A stretch of DNA of 5,315 bases from positions 2,806 to 8,120 of the forward strand of contig DPCD01000191.1 of assembly GCA_003516765.1 (NCBI GenBank), in the 5' to 3' direction. Below, one piece after another: positions 1 to 5,315 of the stretch (positions are counted from its first letter, which is position 1; every line of letters starts with the position of its first letter). Under the pieces are notes generated by a model. It was not told the origin of the DNA, did no database searches, and was given only the letters and a program-made list of their open reading frames with translations. Source of the stretch: Clostridiales bacterium. GTDB lineage: Bacteria; Bacillota; Clostridia; Oscillospirales; Oscillospiraceae. Made by a program: the position numbers and the translations under genes.

Positions 1-3000
1 CTCAGCTGGTTTTCCACCTGCTGCGTTTTCTTCGTCCGTTTGGCTTTCTGCTGTTCCAGCTGCACCATGGCGGCTTGCAGCTTTTCCTCCTGTTCTGCGG
101 TAAACACACGCTTTGGCGGTTCAATCCTTTCCGGCACGGGCTCCAGCGGCAAAGTTGGTTCCGCAACAACGGGCGGTGTCGGTACCTCACGGTCCGGATT
201 CTCAAACGCCATCTTCTTGAACGCCGCCGCAATATCCTCCACATTGTCGCGGATACCGAGCATCAGCTCCTTTGCCATCTGCGAGGTCATGTCCTGCACG
301 TCGCTCATTGCGGCAAGTCCTTCCTCAGAGAAGTTTCCTTCAATGAGTCCGGCGACCGCCAGCTTCGAGGCCATGAGCTTCAGACATTTCTGCTGCATGG
401 TGTCCTCGTAGTAGAGCATATAGACCTTGACCGCAGGCGCTTTCTGGTTGATACGCCAGCTTCGGCGCGACGCCTGCCGCAGCGTAAAGAGCTTATAACC
501 CATGCTGTAGAACACCAGCGTGGTAAAGGCGTTGAGGTCTAAGCCCGTTTCCACCAGAGATGGATTTACGATCAGCACCTGCATTCCGGCAGCCAGCTTC
601 TTCTGCACCCAGTCCTCACGGTCAGTGGTCTTGATCTTGTCGGTCAGGATCTCCGTGCGATAGCCTTCATCCGTCAGGAGCTTTTTGAGCTTCTGCTGGG
701 AATCCGTGCGCACCCAGCTTGTGTAGATGAGCGTACGCTCCCTGTTCTGGATGGCAGCTCTTACGATCTCCAGCGTCCGCTGTTCCTTTTCTCCGAGCGT
801 ATCCGCATCCCCGATGTTCTCAGGTTCGACGATGGGGACATCGCTGTCGGGGTAGAGAATGGGCTTCTGGTCATACGGCTGATCCGGATAGACAGTCAAC
901 AGATTCAGATACGCGGAAAGAATCTTCTGTGCTGCGCGGCGGTCTGAACGTAAAACCTGTACAAGCTTATGCTCGATCCGCTTGTACTCCGTCTCTACCG
1001 CTTCGTCCATCTCACAGGCAATGGGAATTTCTTCGTAGCTGGGGAGTGCCTTGCCCATGTCGGACAGCGACAAAAACGCCGTTTTTTCCAGCAGGAACCG
1101 CGAAAACACCAGCGGCGAAACGCCCGGAAGCTGGCGCGTCCGAACGTTGCTTTTCTGCGATCTGCGCTTTGCGGCATAGTTTTCATCGGCTTCGGTGTAG
1201 GTTGTTTCCACAACGCCATACTCGGTATTGAACAGCGCGGGCTTTTCATGCGGCTTTCCGTCCGCCAGCATCAGCTGCGCCGACGTGCGGTAAAGCAGAT
1301 GAAAAATGCCGGAGCTGTAGCCGTTGATGAGCGTGGCCGTCATGCCGATGACCTTTTTCGCCGTGCCGAACAGCTCTGCCATCGCGTCGCCCTGGCCGCT
1401 GTCGTTGTTGTACTCGTGCAGCTCATCCACGATAAGCCCGTCAAGCCTGCCGCGGTACCGCTTCTTGATGTAAGAGCTGAGCGGATACCGCCGGCACGCG
1501 CCGCGCGTCGGAAAGTACCCGTCCGGGTTCTCGCGAAGCGTCTGCAAAGCGTCCAGCGCGGCGGGGTTCTTCGTCTTCTGCATGGCATGGACTGCCAGCT
1601 TCCGATGCACCCAGCCGTATTCCGGAATTTTGACCCACGGAGAAGGCACGCTTGGATTCACCGCTGTCCACAACGGTTCACCGCAATTCATACATTGATG
1701 ATTGCGCCGGTTTTCCATGCGGAACGCCTCCGGTTTCGCGGTCACCCAGTCGTATGTATCGTCGCTGCTTGGCAATTCTATGACGGAACCACAGCCGGGG
1801 CAGCGGAACGCGCCTTTTCGCGCGTCAAACAGAACCGCCGGGCGGCGCATATAGCCGTCTCTGGCTTTTTCCTTGCTGATGACGGCGTAGATGCTTTTGT
1901 CGCCCTGCCGGTACTGTGCGTACAGGCTGTCCAACTCCGTAATGCTGCGGACAAGGACGCCCGCGGTATCTGGCAGCGTTTCGGCAAGTTCGCGCACCTA
2001 CTTCTTTGCGACGTGCGACGGGCAGAGAACGATGTTGAACGTCTTTTTCCGTTTCTGCACCTGATACGCTGCCAGTGCGGTCGCACCGATCTTCGTCTTG
2101 CCGCTTCCGCACTCTGCCACAATGAACGCAGACTTTCCCTCCGAGAGCTTGCGCTTGACCGATTCCGCAACAGCAAGCTGCGCCGGATACAGGCTGTAGC
2201 CTGCATGTGCACGGATATAGTCGTTGATGCGCAAAATCTCCGGGGAAAGCTGTTCCACGGCGGGATCAAAAAGCGGTTGGAATTGCTCTCGGATACGCTC
2301 CGCGACGATCACACCGAACGCGCTTAGGTAGCTGGTGACGGAATGGACGCGGTCAAAGCCGTTGGGATTCTGAACCGTACCGGGAATATGAATGGCACCG
2401 GTTTTCAAGCCGTCTTCCAGCACCTTGACGATATTGGCGTCGTCCTTCTTGCACAGCAGCAGCCATGCCTCCAGCCGTTCCCGGATGGAGATGACGCGCA
2501 GCGGCTTGAGAAATCTGCGCCGCTGCAATTCGTCCAGAACATAGGCCTGAAACTCCGGGATGAGCGGCACAGCCGTTTTCCGGTCCAGCGCTTCAAACAG
2601 TGCCTGTCGGTCTCCGGCCGGGCAAAAAAGGATGCACTTTCTCGGCGGCAGCTCTACATTCGTCTGACCGTCCGCCTGTGCATCTTCGTCCTTTTTTGCC
2701 GCAGTGTCCGCATCGTCCAGCGAGAGGATGGTCGCCTCGGCGTAAATTCCGTCGTGGCTCAGATGGCATTCGTACTTCTTTGGTTCGCAGGCGAGCATGG
2801 CTGGTTCACCGGCAAATTCCGTTTCCAGCGTCGCGCCGGCGTAGATCGCGTCCGACATGGCGCGCACCATCTCCGGATACCCGCCGAAGCGGATCGCCCG
2901 AAGATGCTGCTCGCATCCGTCCGGTTCAAGGACGATCGTGTCCGCATACGCGCTGAGACGGATCTCCTGCTTGGGATTGTAATAGCTGATTGGCATGAGT

Positions 3001-3017
3001 CTGCTTTTCTCTGGCAT
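1..3017 (-). pseudogene. Large SNF2-like (superfamily 2) DEAD/DEAH-type helicase, interrupted by an in-frame amber codon; 3' end beyond the window
   Basis: Reading the minus strand from ATG 3017 gives an open frame of 1005 codons to the left edge, broken only by TAG at codon 340. In order: an N-terminal region of unknown role (1-270); YPAQ at 277-280, a Q-motif-like site; Walker A ECGSGKT at 302-308; the TAG; a zinc ribbon with CxxC pairs at 406/409 and 442/445; the DExH box DELH at 531-534; a motif III-like TAT shortly after; helicase C domain with TGLDL ending at 828 and motif VI QASRRSWRINQ at 848-858; then a Pro-rich linker and a Gln/Lys/Glu-rich tail. Families of this kind are ATP-driven DNA translocases, common in Firmicute conjugative elements; the exact role is unknown. 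The 339-residue N-terminal fragment ends about 32 residues after the Walker lysine, so it should be inactive alone, and a C-terminal restart would lack Walker A. It could still be a functional gene if the TAG is an error or is read through. Confidence 0.85.
1998..2000 (-). other. Premature amber codon inside the helicase frame
   Basis: The codon order on the minus strand is AAG AAG TAG GTG CGC GAA, giving CPSHVAKK, stop, VRELAETLPD. Helicases of this type usually have a Trp in a 'PSHxxxKWxxE'-like stretch here, so TGG to TAG by one transition is the likely history. No other in-frame stop occurs from codon 1 to the left edge, and all downstream motifs are conserved. Confidence 0.85.
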
Positions 3018-3035
3018 TCATAGTTTCACTCCTTT
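3018..3035 (-). promoter_or_regulatory. Ribosome binding site and ambiguous start of the helicase
   Basis: On the minus strand AAAGGAG (3035-3029) precedes two overlapping ATGs in the string ATGAATG. The ATG at 3021 has the better spacing (7 bases) but opens a different frame that stops after 31 codons. The ATG at 3017 (11 bases from GGAG) opens the helicase frame. A further in-frame ATG lies at 2996 (codon 8). I chose 3017 because it is the first in-frame ATG after the site. Confidence 0.55.
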
Positions 3036-3051
3036 CATCGTTTTTGGACGC

Positions 3052-3088
3052 AAAAAGACCGTAACTGCCAAGCGGCAATTACGGTCTT
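3052..3088 (-). terminator. Intrinsic terminator or attenuator in the helicase leader
   Basis: A 15-bp stem (3055-3069 with 3074-3088, one G-T pair) closes a 4-base loop. Read on the minus strand it is followed by TTTTT (3056-3052, partly overlapping the stem base). It lies about 17 bases upstream of the helicase ribosome site, downstream of a candidate promoter and at the end of a short leader ORF. Its position before rather than after the big gene suggests attenuation, though it would also end transcripts coming from the SLOG-like gene upstream. On the plus strand the hairpin has no T-run. Confidence 0.8.
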
Positions 3089-3153
3089 ACTGGTCCTGTT
3101 GTATTTTGGTATTCACTGGCCTGCACACGGAACCGGGGCATACCTGTCCCCAA
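3079..3153 (-). CDS. Putative leader peptide upstream of the helicase (24 residues)
   Basis: A TTG codon at 3153 sits 7 bases after a strong GGAGG (3165-3161) and opens a 24-codon frame that contains MPRFRVQASEYQNTTGPVRP and ends at TAA 3081-3079. The stop codon is inside the ascending arm of the terminator hairpin, so a ribosome reaching it would cover that arm. This is the layout of translation-coupled attenuators, such as the short leader peptides before some resistance genes. An in-frame ATG at 3174 would give 31 residues, and one at 3141 gives 20, both with poorer ribosome sites. I do not recognise the peptide. The coding call rests on the ribosome site and geometry only, and the ORF could be chance. 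Confidence 0.4.
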   Translation of the reverse strand: MGTGMPRFRVQASEYQNTTGPVRP

Positions 3154-3215
3154 GCTTTCACCTCCGCCCTTCATCTGCTCCGCCCTGATACTGCTCTGAC
3201 CTGGAATACAGATTT

Positions 3216-3244
3216 ATTGTAGCGCAGCAGCAGACAGGTGCAAA
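3216..3244 (-). promoter_or_regulatory. Candidate sigma-A promoter for the helicase leader
   Basis: On the minus strand TTTGCA (3244-3239) is followed after 17 bases by TACAAT (3221-3216). The -10 matches consensus at 5 of 6 positions and the -35 at 4 of 6. It begins just after the stop codon of the SLOG-like gene. The predicted start near 3209 would give a leader of roughly 190 bases containing the short ORF and terminator. Confidence 0.5.
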
Positions 3245-3252
3245 CTTGCGGA

Positions 3253-3687
3253 TTACTCAAGTGTTGTATCGCATAACCGCTTTCTCCGTGCTGCCCGACG
3301 AATCCAGCTTGCGGCTCTGCGCTGCTCCGTATCGTCATAATAAGCGATCATGTCCGACGCCGACGCAAGATAGCACAGCTTCTGCGTCAACCCGATCCGT
3401 CCTGGCCAGAGCCAGCAGCCCTGCGGGTACAGTGCGTGCAGATAGTCAAGCTCCGGCTCTGCCGGTCTCTCTTTTCGCAGTCCGCATAGGATCACTGTAT
3501 AGTCCAGCAGCGGATAGTCCTGCTGCAAGCGCCGGATCACGCGGAACGCAAGCCGCTCAAACGGACCGAAATAGCCAAGAACAAACGCGGAAACATGCTC
3601 CTGCTCAATCAGCGTACGAAGCCGCAGTTCCAAACGCTCCTCATTCAAATTTCTGATCGTCTGATCTCCAATTAGCGCGCAAATCAT
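3253..3687 (-). CDS. SLOG-like (DUF1273/YpsA-related) Rossmann-fold protein, 144 residues
   Basis: The pattern fits the SLOG superfamily of small nucleotide-binding Rossmann proteins, often found in mobile elements and phage-conflict loci. Strand 1 is ICALIGDQTI (2-11), helix 1 spans about 16-30, strand 2 with a glycine turn is AFVLGYFGPFERLAF (34-48), helix 2 ends in DYP at 57-59, and strand 3 is DYTVILCG (62-69). A later 'ASDMIAYYDD' strand matches the 'sD.vi.Y' segment typical of these proteins. The final Gly-Gly-Ala turn usual in relatives is replaced by an Arg/Ala-rich stretch, and the C-terminus is strongly basic. The start is ATG 3687, 8 bases after GGAGGG. The frame is open up to 3858, but that extension lacks a ribosome site and crosses AT-rich intergenic DNA. 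The function is unknown; the family call comes from pattern reading, not a search. Confidence 0.7.
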   Translation of the reverse strand: MICALIGDQTIRNLNEERLELRLRTLIEQEHVSAFVLGYFGPFERLAFRVIRRLQQDYPLLDYTVILCGLRKERPAEPELDYLHALYPQGCWLWPGRIGLTQKLCYLASASDMIAYYDDTEQRRAASWIRRAARRKRLCDTTLE

Positions 3688-3732
3688 AGATGTTTCCCTC
3701 CGCTCCCATTTCAACAGAACGATTGTCTGCTT

Positions 3733-3738
3733 ATTATA
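3733..3738 (-). promoter_or_regulatory. Candidate -10 element of the SLOG-like gene
   Basis: A perfect TATAAT lies on the minus strand about 46 bases before ATG 3687, which would give a leader of about 39 bases. The base string 17 bases upstream (CGAAAT) is a poor -35, so the promoter may be weak or need an activator. Confidence 0.4.
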
Positions 3739-3773
3739 AAGCACATGCGCCATATATTTCGGCGAATTGCATA

Positions 3774-3785
3774 ATATAATTATAT
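3774..3785. repeat. AT-rich 12-base palindrome in the divergent intergenic region
   Basis: ATATAATTATAT is a perfect palindrome between the divergent SLOG-like and XRE genes. It could be a regulator site, but AT-only palindromes arise easily by chance in such DNA. Confidence 0.35.
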
Positions 3786-3790
3786 AACGC

Positions 3791-3818
3791 TCTATAAATA
3801 AGTCAATCGCTTTATAGA
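3791..3818. promoter_or_regulatory. Inverted repeat, possible operator of the XRE regulator
   Basis: TCTATAAA (3791-3798) and TTTATAGA (3811-3818) form a perfect 8-base inverted repeat with a 12-base gap. The same block also reads as an imperfect direct repeat, CGCTCTATAAAT (3789) and CGCTTTATAGAC (3809), spaced by 20 bases, about two helical turns. It lies between the promoters of the divergent genes, a fitting place for autoregulation by the XRE protein. Binding is inferred. Confidence 0.4.
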
Positions 3819-3823
3819 CGAAG

Positions 3824-3852
3824 CTGAACCAAGACGCCGCAGCTTCTATAAT
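3824..3852 (+). promoter_or_regulatory. Candidate promoter of the XRE regulator
   Basis: A perfect TATAAT (3847-3852) is preceded at 17 bases by CTGAAC (3824-3829), a weak -35. The predicted start near 3859 leaves a very short leader that just includes the GGGGG ribosome site (3863-3867). Confidence 0.5.
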
Positions 3853-3875
3853 TTTCACAGAAGGGGGCGTTTACT

Positions 3876-4154
3876 ATGAGCAAAGACGAAATCAGCTTCA
3901 AAAACCGGGACCGGTTTATCCAGATGGGCATTGCGATCTCCTCCCTGCGGAAGATGCGTGGGATGTCACAGGAACAGTTAGCCGAAAAAGCAAGCATCAG
4001 CCGCTCTCATCTGAGCGCGATCGAAGCACCGAATATGGTCCGTGCGTTCTCCATGGAAGCGTTCTTTAACATCGCCGACGCGCTTGATGTAACGCCGGAG
4101 GAGCTGATCCAGATCGCATTCTTGCAGGATAAGATTTTGAAAAGAAAAACTTAA
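3876..4154 (+). CDS. XRE-family helix-turn-helix transcriptional regulator, 92 residues
   Basis: Single-domain DNA-binding protein of the Cro/C1 (HTH_3) type. The domain spans about residues 18-77: helix 1 around IAISSLRKMRGM, helix 2 SQEQLAEKA (31-39), recognition helix SRSHLSAIE (42-50), and a closing segment NIADALDVTPEELIQ. A short Lys-rich tail follows, with no sensor or peptidase domain. The start ATG is 8 bases after a G5 ribosome site. It diverges from the SLOG-like gene across an AT-rich region with inverted repeats, which suggests autoregulation and possibly control of the neighbour. Compact XRE proteins of this kind are frequent in Firmicute mobile elements. The family is secure; the target genes are unknown. 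Confidence 0.93.
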   Translation: MSKDEISFKNRDRFIQMGIAISSLRKMRGMSQEQLAEKASISRSHLSAIEAPNMVRAFSMEAFFNIADALDVTPEELIQIAFLQDKILKRKT

Positions 4155-4160
4155 AGAAAT

Positions 4161-4189
4161 TTGATTTTGATAAGCAAATTGGCTATACT
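4161..4189 (+). promoter_or_regulatory. Promoter of the VbhA-like gene
   Basis: TTGATT (4161-4166), a 17-base spacer and TATACT (4184-4189) match sigma-A consensus at 4 and 5 of 6 positions. It starts 6 bases after the XRE stop codon and predicts a transcript start near 4196, about 30 bases before the GTG start. Confidence 0.65.
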
Positions 4190-4226
4190 GAATAGCAGAG
4201 TCCAAGCCTCGAAAGGAGCAACTGTC

Positions 4227-4421
4227 GTGGATCAAATGCAAAACCGCCGGATTGCTGTTGTCAAGGCAGCCGACGCGATCAATGCGATTGAAGGCGTTCC
4301 GGTTTCCGATTATGCAAAGACGCTCTCTGCTTGTTGGGCAAAGGGAGGAATCACAGATCAGCAAATGAAAGCTGCACTACTTGTATTCCGTAGGATACTA
4401 GGCAAAACACTGCGTAGGTAA
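4227..4421 (+). CDS. VbhA-like antitoxin-family small protein, 64 residues
   Basis: The start is GTG 4227, 8 bases after AAAGGAG. The frame is open upstream to a TTG at 4161, but that coincides with the -35 element and has no good ribosome site. The protein reads as helix KAADAINAIEGV (13-24), 'PVSDYAKTLSACWAKGGIT' (25-43), then a final helix. This matches the small VbhA-type fold: a first helix ending in EG, then a helical pair around 'G.It..q'. VbhA proteins bind Fic AMP-transferases and block ATP positioning through an (S/T)xxxE(G/N) motif. Here E22-G23 are present but position 18 is Ile instead of Ser/Thr. No fic gene follows in the window. It may be an orphan, act on a distant Fic protein, or have another role. 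The family call is by pattern only. Confidence 0.7.
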   Translation: MDQMQNRRIAVVKAADAINAIEGVPVSDYAKTLSACWAKGGITDQQMKAALLVFRRILGKTLRR

Positions 4422-4476
4422 ACGTAGTAGCAGCATAGCAGCTGCAAATACATCAGTGAATTTATTAGTAAAATTA

Positions 4477-4505
4477 TTGACAAATTAATTTGGCGGTGTT
4501 ACAAT
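4477..4505 (+). promoter_or_regulatory. Strong promoter of the toxin-antitoxin operon
   Basis: TTGACA (4477-4482, perfect), a 17-base spacer and TACAAT (4500-4505, 5 of 6) form the best promoter in the window. The predicted start near 4512 lies immediately before the GGAGG ribosome site, so the leader is very short. Confidence 0.85.
4481..4492. promoter_or_regulatory. Palindromic candidate operator within the toxin-antitoxin promoter
   Basis: CAAATTAATTTG is a perfect 12-base palindrome overlapping the end of the -35 element and lying in the spacer. Phd/YefM antitoxins, alone or with their toxin, repress their own promoters by binding palindromes, so this is the natural candidate site. Binding is inferred. 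Confidence 0.6.
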
Positions 4506-4526
4506 AGAATCACGGAGGTGATCAAA

Positions 4527-4850
4527 GTGGTCAATATAGCAAGCGCAATTCGGAACACGATCCCCATCTCACTGTTTAACAGAGGGCTTGCCGGAAAGAT
4601 TTTTGACGAGGTCAAGCAAAGCGGCGCAAAGGTCGTTATGAAGAACAATGCTGCAGAGTGCGTTCTTCTTTCTCCCGAGGAATACATGAGCTTGATCGAC
4701 GAAGTAAATGATGCCAGACTGCTTACCTTAGCGTCCGAACGCATGGCAAAGGCAGAGCCCACGACGTTTGTTCCGGCGGAGCATCTTTACGATGAGCTTG
4801 GTATCACGCAGGATGCTTTGGACGCGGTTGGTGAGGTAGACATCGAATGA
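4527..4850 (+). CDS. Phd/YefM-family type II antitoxin, 107 residues
   Basis: The start is GTG 4527, 8 bases after GGAGG. Another in-frame GTG at 4518 overlaps the ribosome site and is unlikely. The N-terminal half has the Phd/YefM fold: SAIRNTIPISLFNRG (6-20), a helix GKIFDEVKQSGA (23-34), then strand KVVMKNNAAECVLLSPEEYM (35-54), matching the family signature 'vi.kn...e.VLls.eeY'. The C-terminal half is acidic and probably the part that wraps the toxin. The antitoxin should neutralise the RelE-type toxin encoded next and repress the operon. Its stop overlaps the toxin start by 4 bases (ATGA), typical of translational coupling. The family is clear; the exact subfamily is not named. Confidence 0.92.
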   Translation: MVNIASAIRNTIPISLFNRGLAGKIFDEVKQSGAKVVMKNNAAECVLLSPEEYMSLIDEVNDARLLTLASERMAKAEPTTFVPAEHLYDELGITQDALDAVGEVDIE

Positions 4851-5176
4851 ACTGGAAGCTGGTGTACCTGCCGGAAGCCGCGAAGGATCTGAAGAACCTT
4901 GCCGGAAATCAGCGATTGATGGTCATTAAGGCAATCGGCAAGGTTCTTCAAAATCCGCTGCCTGTAACAGAAGGCGGCTACGGAAAGCCGTTGGGAAATA
5001 AGCAGGGTAGTGATTTGACCGGTTTTTTGAAAATCAAACTCCGGGATGCCGGTATCCGTGTCGTATATAAGCTGATCCGAACAGAAACAGAAATGCTGGT
5101 CGTTGTCATCGGCGCAAGAGCTGACGATGAGGTTTATGAAACGGCACAGCACCGGTCTAAAAAGAATCATTTATAA
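4847..5176 (+). CDS. RelE/ParE-family type II toxin, 109 residues
   Basis: A small basic protein of the RelE/ParE superfamily, whose RelE-type members cut mRNA in the ribosome while ParE-type members poison gyrase. Visible signatures: N-terminal strand WKLVYLPEAAKDLKNL (3-18), a helix around 21-34, NPLPVTEGGYGKPLGN (36-51), and the sheet core LKIKLRDAGIRVVYKL (61-76) with Arg66 and Arg71, then MLVVVIGARADDEVYE (83-98) ending in a conserved Tyr97. The length is normal for the family and no key part seems missing. The start is ATG 4847, overlapping the antitoxin stop. RelE-type mRNA interferase activity is more likely than ParE, but this is not proven. In a mobile element such a pair most likely acts in maintenance. 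Confidence 0.93.
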   Translation: MNWKLVYLPEAAKDLKNLAGNQRLMVIKAIGKVLQNPLPVTEGGYGKPLGNKQGSDLTGFLKIKLRDAGIRVVYKLIRTETEMLVVVIGARADDEVYETAQHRSKKNHL

Positions 5177-5216
5177 AAAACAGCATCACTCGCACGAAAT
5201 GCGGGTGATGCTGTTT
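5175..5216. terminator. Bidirectional hairpin terminator
   Basis: A 16-bp stem (5178-5193 with 5201-5216, one G-T pair) closes a 7-base loop right after the toxin stop codon. Six A on the left (5175-5180) give a T6 run on the minus strand, while the plus strand has only TTT followed by CC. It therefore probably ends both the toxin operon and the convergent minus-strand gene, more strongly for the latter. Confidence 0.85.
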
Positions 5217-5249
5217 CCGTAATAGCACTAAGATGTAATTCCATGTGCA

Positions 5250-5315
5250 TCAGCGGCCGACGATTTTTCCAAATATCTGCTTCTTCCCCTCATCATACCG
5301 CTGGATCACGACCAT
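5250..5315 (-). CDS. C-terminal end of an unidentified minus-strand gene (partial)
   Basis: The minus strand from the right edge reads MVVIQRYDEGKKQIFGKIVG, then Arg and TGA (5252-5250), 21 codons with no stop in this frame. A hairpin with a T6 run follows about 34 bases after the stop, the expected place for a gene end. The ATG at the edge is probably internal, with the 5' part outside the window. I do not recognise the family. If it is not the end of a gene, it is a chance open stretch. Confidence 0.5.
   Translation of the reverse strand: MVVIQRYDEGKKQIFGKIVGR

Noticed and set aside
1998..2000. TAG recoded as an amino acid in this genome
   Set aside because: It is the only in-frame TAG in over 1000 codons and sits where Trp is expected. 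The other visible genes end in TAA or TGA, so stop usage alone neither supports nor excludes recoding.
969..2327. Long plus-strand open frame (about 450 codons)
   Set aside because: It lies exactly codon-aligned antisense to the helicase, is rich in Arg, His and Cys with no domain pattern, and has no convincing ribosome site.
2343..3023. Plus-strand open frame of about 226 codons, plus similar ones at 75-542 and 2600-2956
   Set aside because: Antisense shadows of the helicase; the minus-strand reading has clear motifs and these do not.
3246..3656. Plus-strand frame opposite the SLOG-like gene
   Set aside because: Low-complexity Ser/Ala/Thr-rich translation, no family pattern, and the minus-strand gene has a good ribosome site.
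3688..3858. N-terminal extension of the SLOG-like protein to 3858
   Set aside because: No ribosome site, it crosses AT-rich intergenic DNA and the candidate promoter, while ATG 3687 has GGAGGG at 8 bases.
4161..4226. TTG start for the VbhA-like protein
   Set aside because: It coincides with the -35 of the predicted promoter and lacks a ribosome site; GTG 4227 has AAAGGAG at the right distance.
4430..4445. Hairpin GCAGC/GCTGC after the VbhA-like gene as a terminator
   Set aside because: Only a 5-bp stem with no T-run; not enough to call.
1..5315. CRISPR array, tRNA, rRNA or insertion-sequence ends
   Set aside because: No regularly spaced repeats, cloverleaf or terminal inverted repeats with a transposase were seen on either strand.

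Overview
The window looks like part of an integrative and conjugative element, or a related mobile island, from a Gram-positive gut-type Firmicute (Clostridia, possibly Oscillospiraceae). This is inferred from gene content: a very large SNF2-type helicase, a small SLOG-like protein, an XRE regulator, a VbhA-like protein and a Phd/RelE-type toxin-antitoxin pair. It also fits the strong AGGAGG-type ribosome sites, the sigma-A-like promoters, and the AT-rich gaps between moderately GC-rich genes. No integrase, relaxase or attachment site lies in the window, so the mobile-element assignment rests on family resemblance.

Left part (1-3017, minus strand): one giant superfamily 2 helicase gene that runs off the left edge. 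Its frame is open for 1005 codons apart from one amber codon at 1998-2000, just after the Walker A motif, where a Trp codon is likely ancestral. All later helicase motifs (DELH, TAT, TGLDL, QxxRRxWRxxQ) and a four-cysteine zinc ribbon are intact, so the lesion looks recent: a nonsense-interrupted gene or a sequence error. Between this gene and the next upstream one is a leader of about 190 bases. It holds a promoter, a short peptide ORF and a strong hairpin followed by five T, arranged like a transcription attenuator.

Middle (3253-4154): a SLOG-like gene on the minus strand and an XRE-family regulator on the plus strand diverge from an AT-rich intergenic region with inverted repeats, a plausible operator region.

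Right part (4161-5176, plus strand): a 64-residue VbhA-like antitoxin with its own promoter and no Fic partner in view. It is followed by a two-gene Phd/YefM-RelE toxin-antitoxin operon with an almost consensus promoter that has a perfect 12-base palindrome in its spacer. The operon ends at a bidirectional hairpin terminator shared with a convergent minus-strand gene, of which only the last 21 codons are visible.

Together: the helicase probably serves DNA processing or maintenance of the element, the XRE protein probably regulates locally, and the toxin-antitoxin operon probably stabilises the island. These roles are inferred from families and layout.
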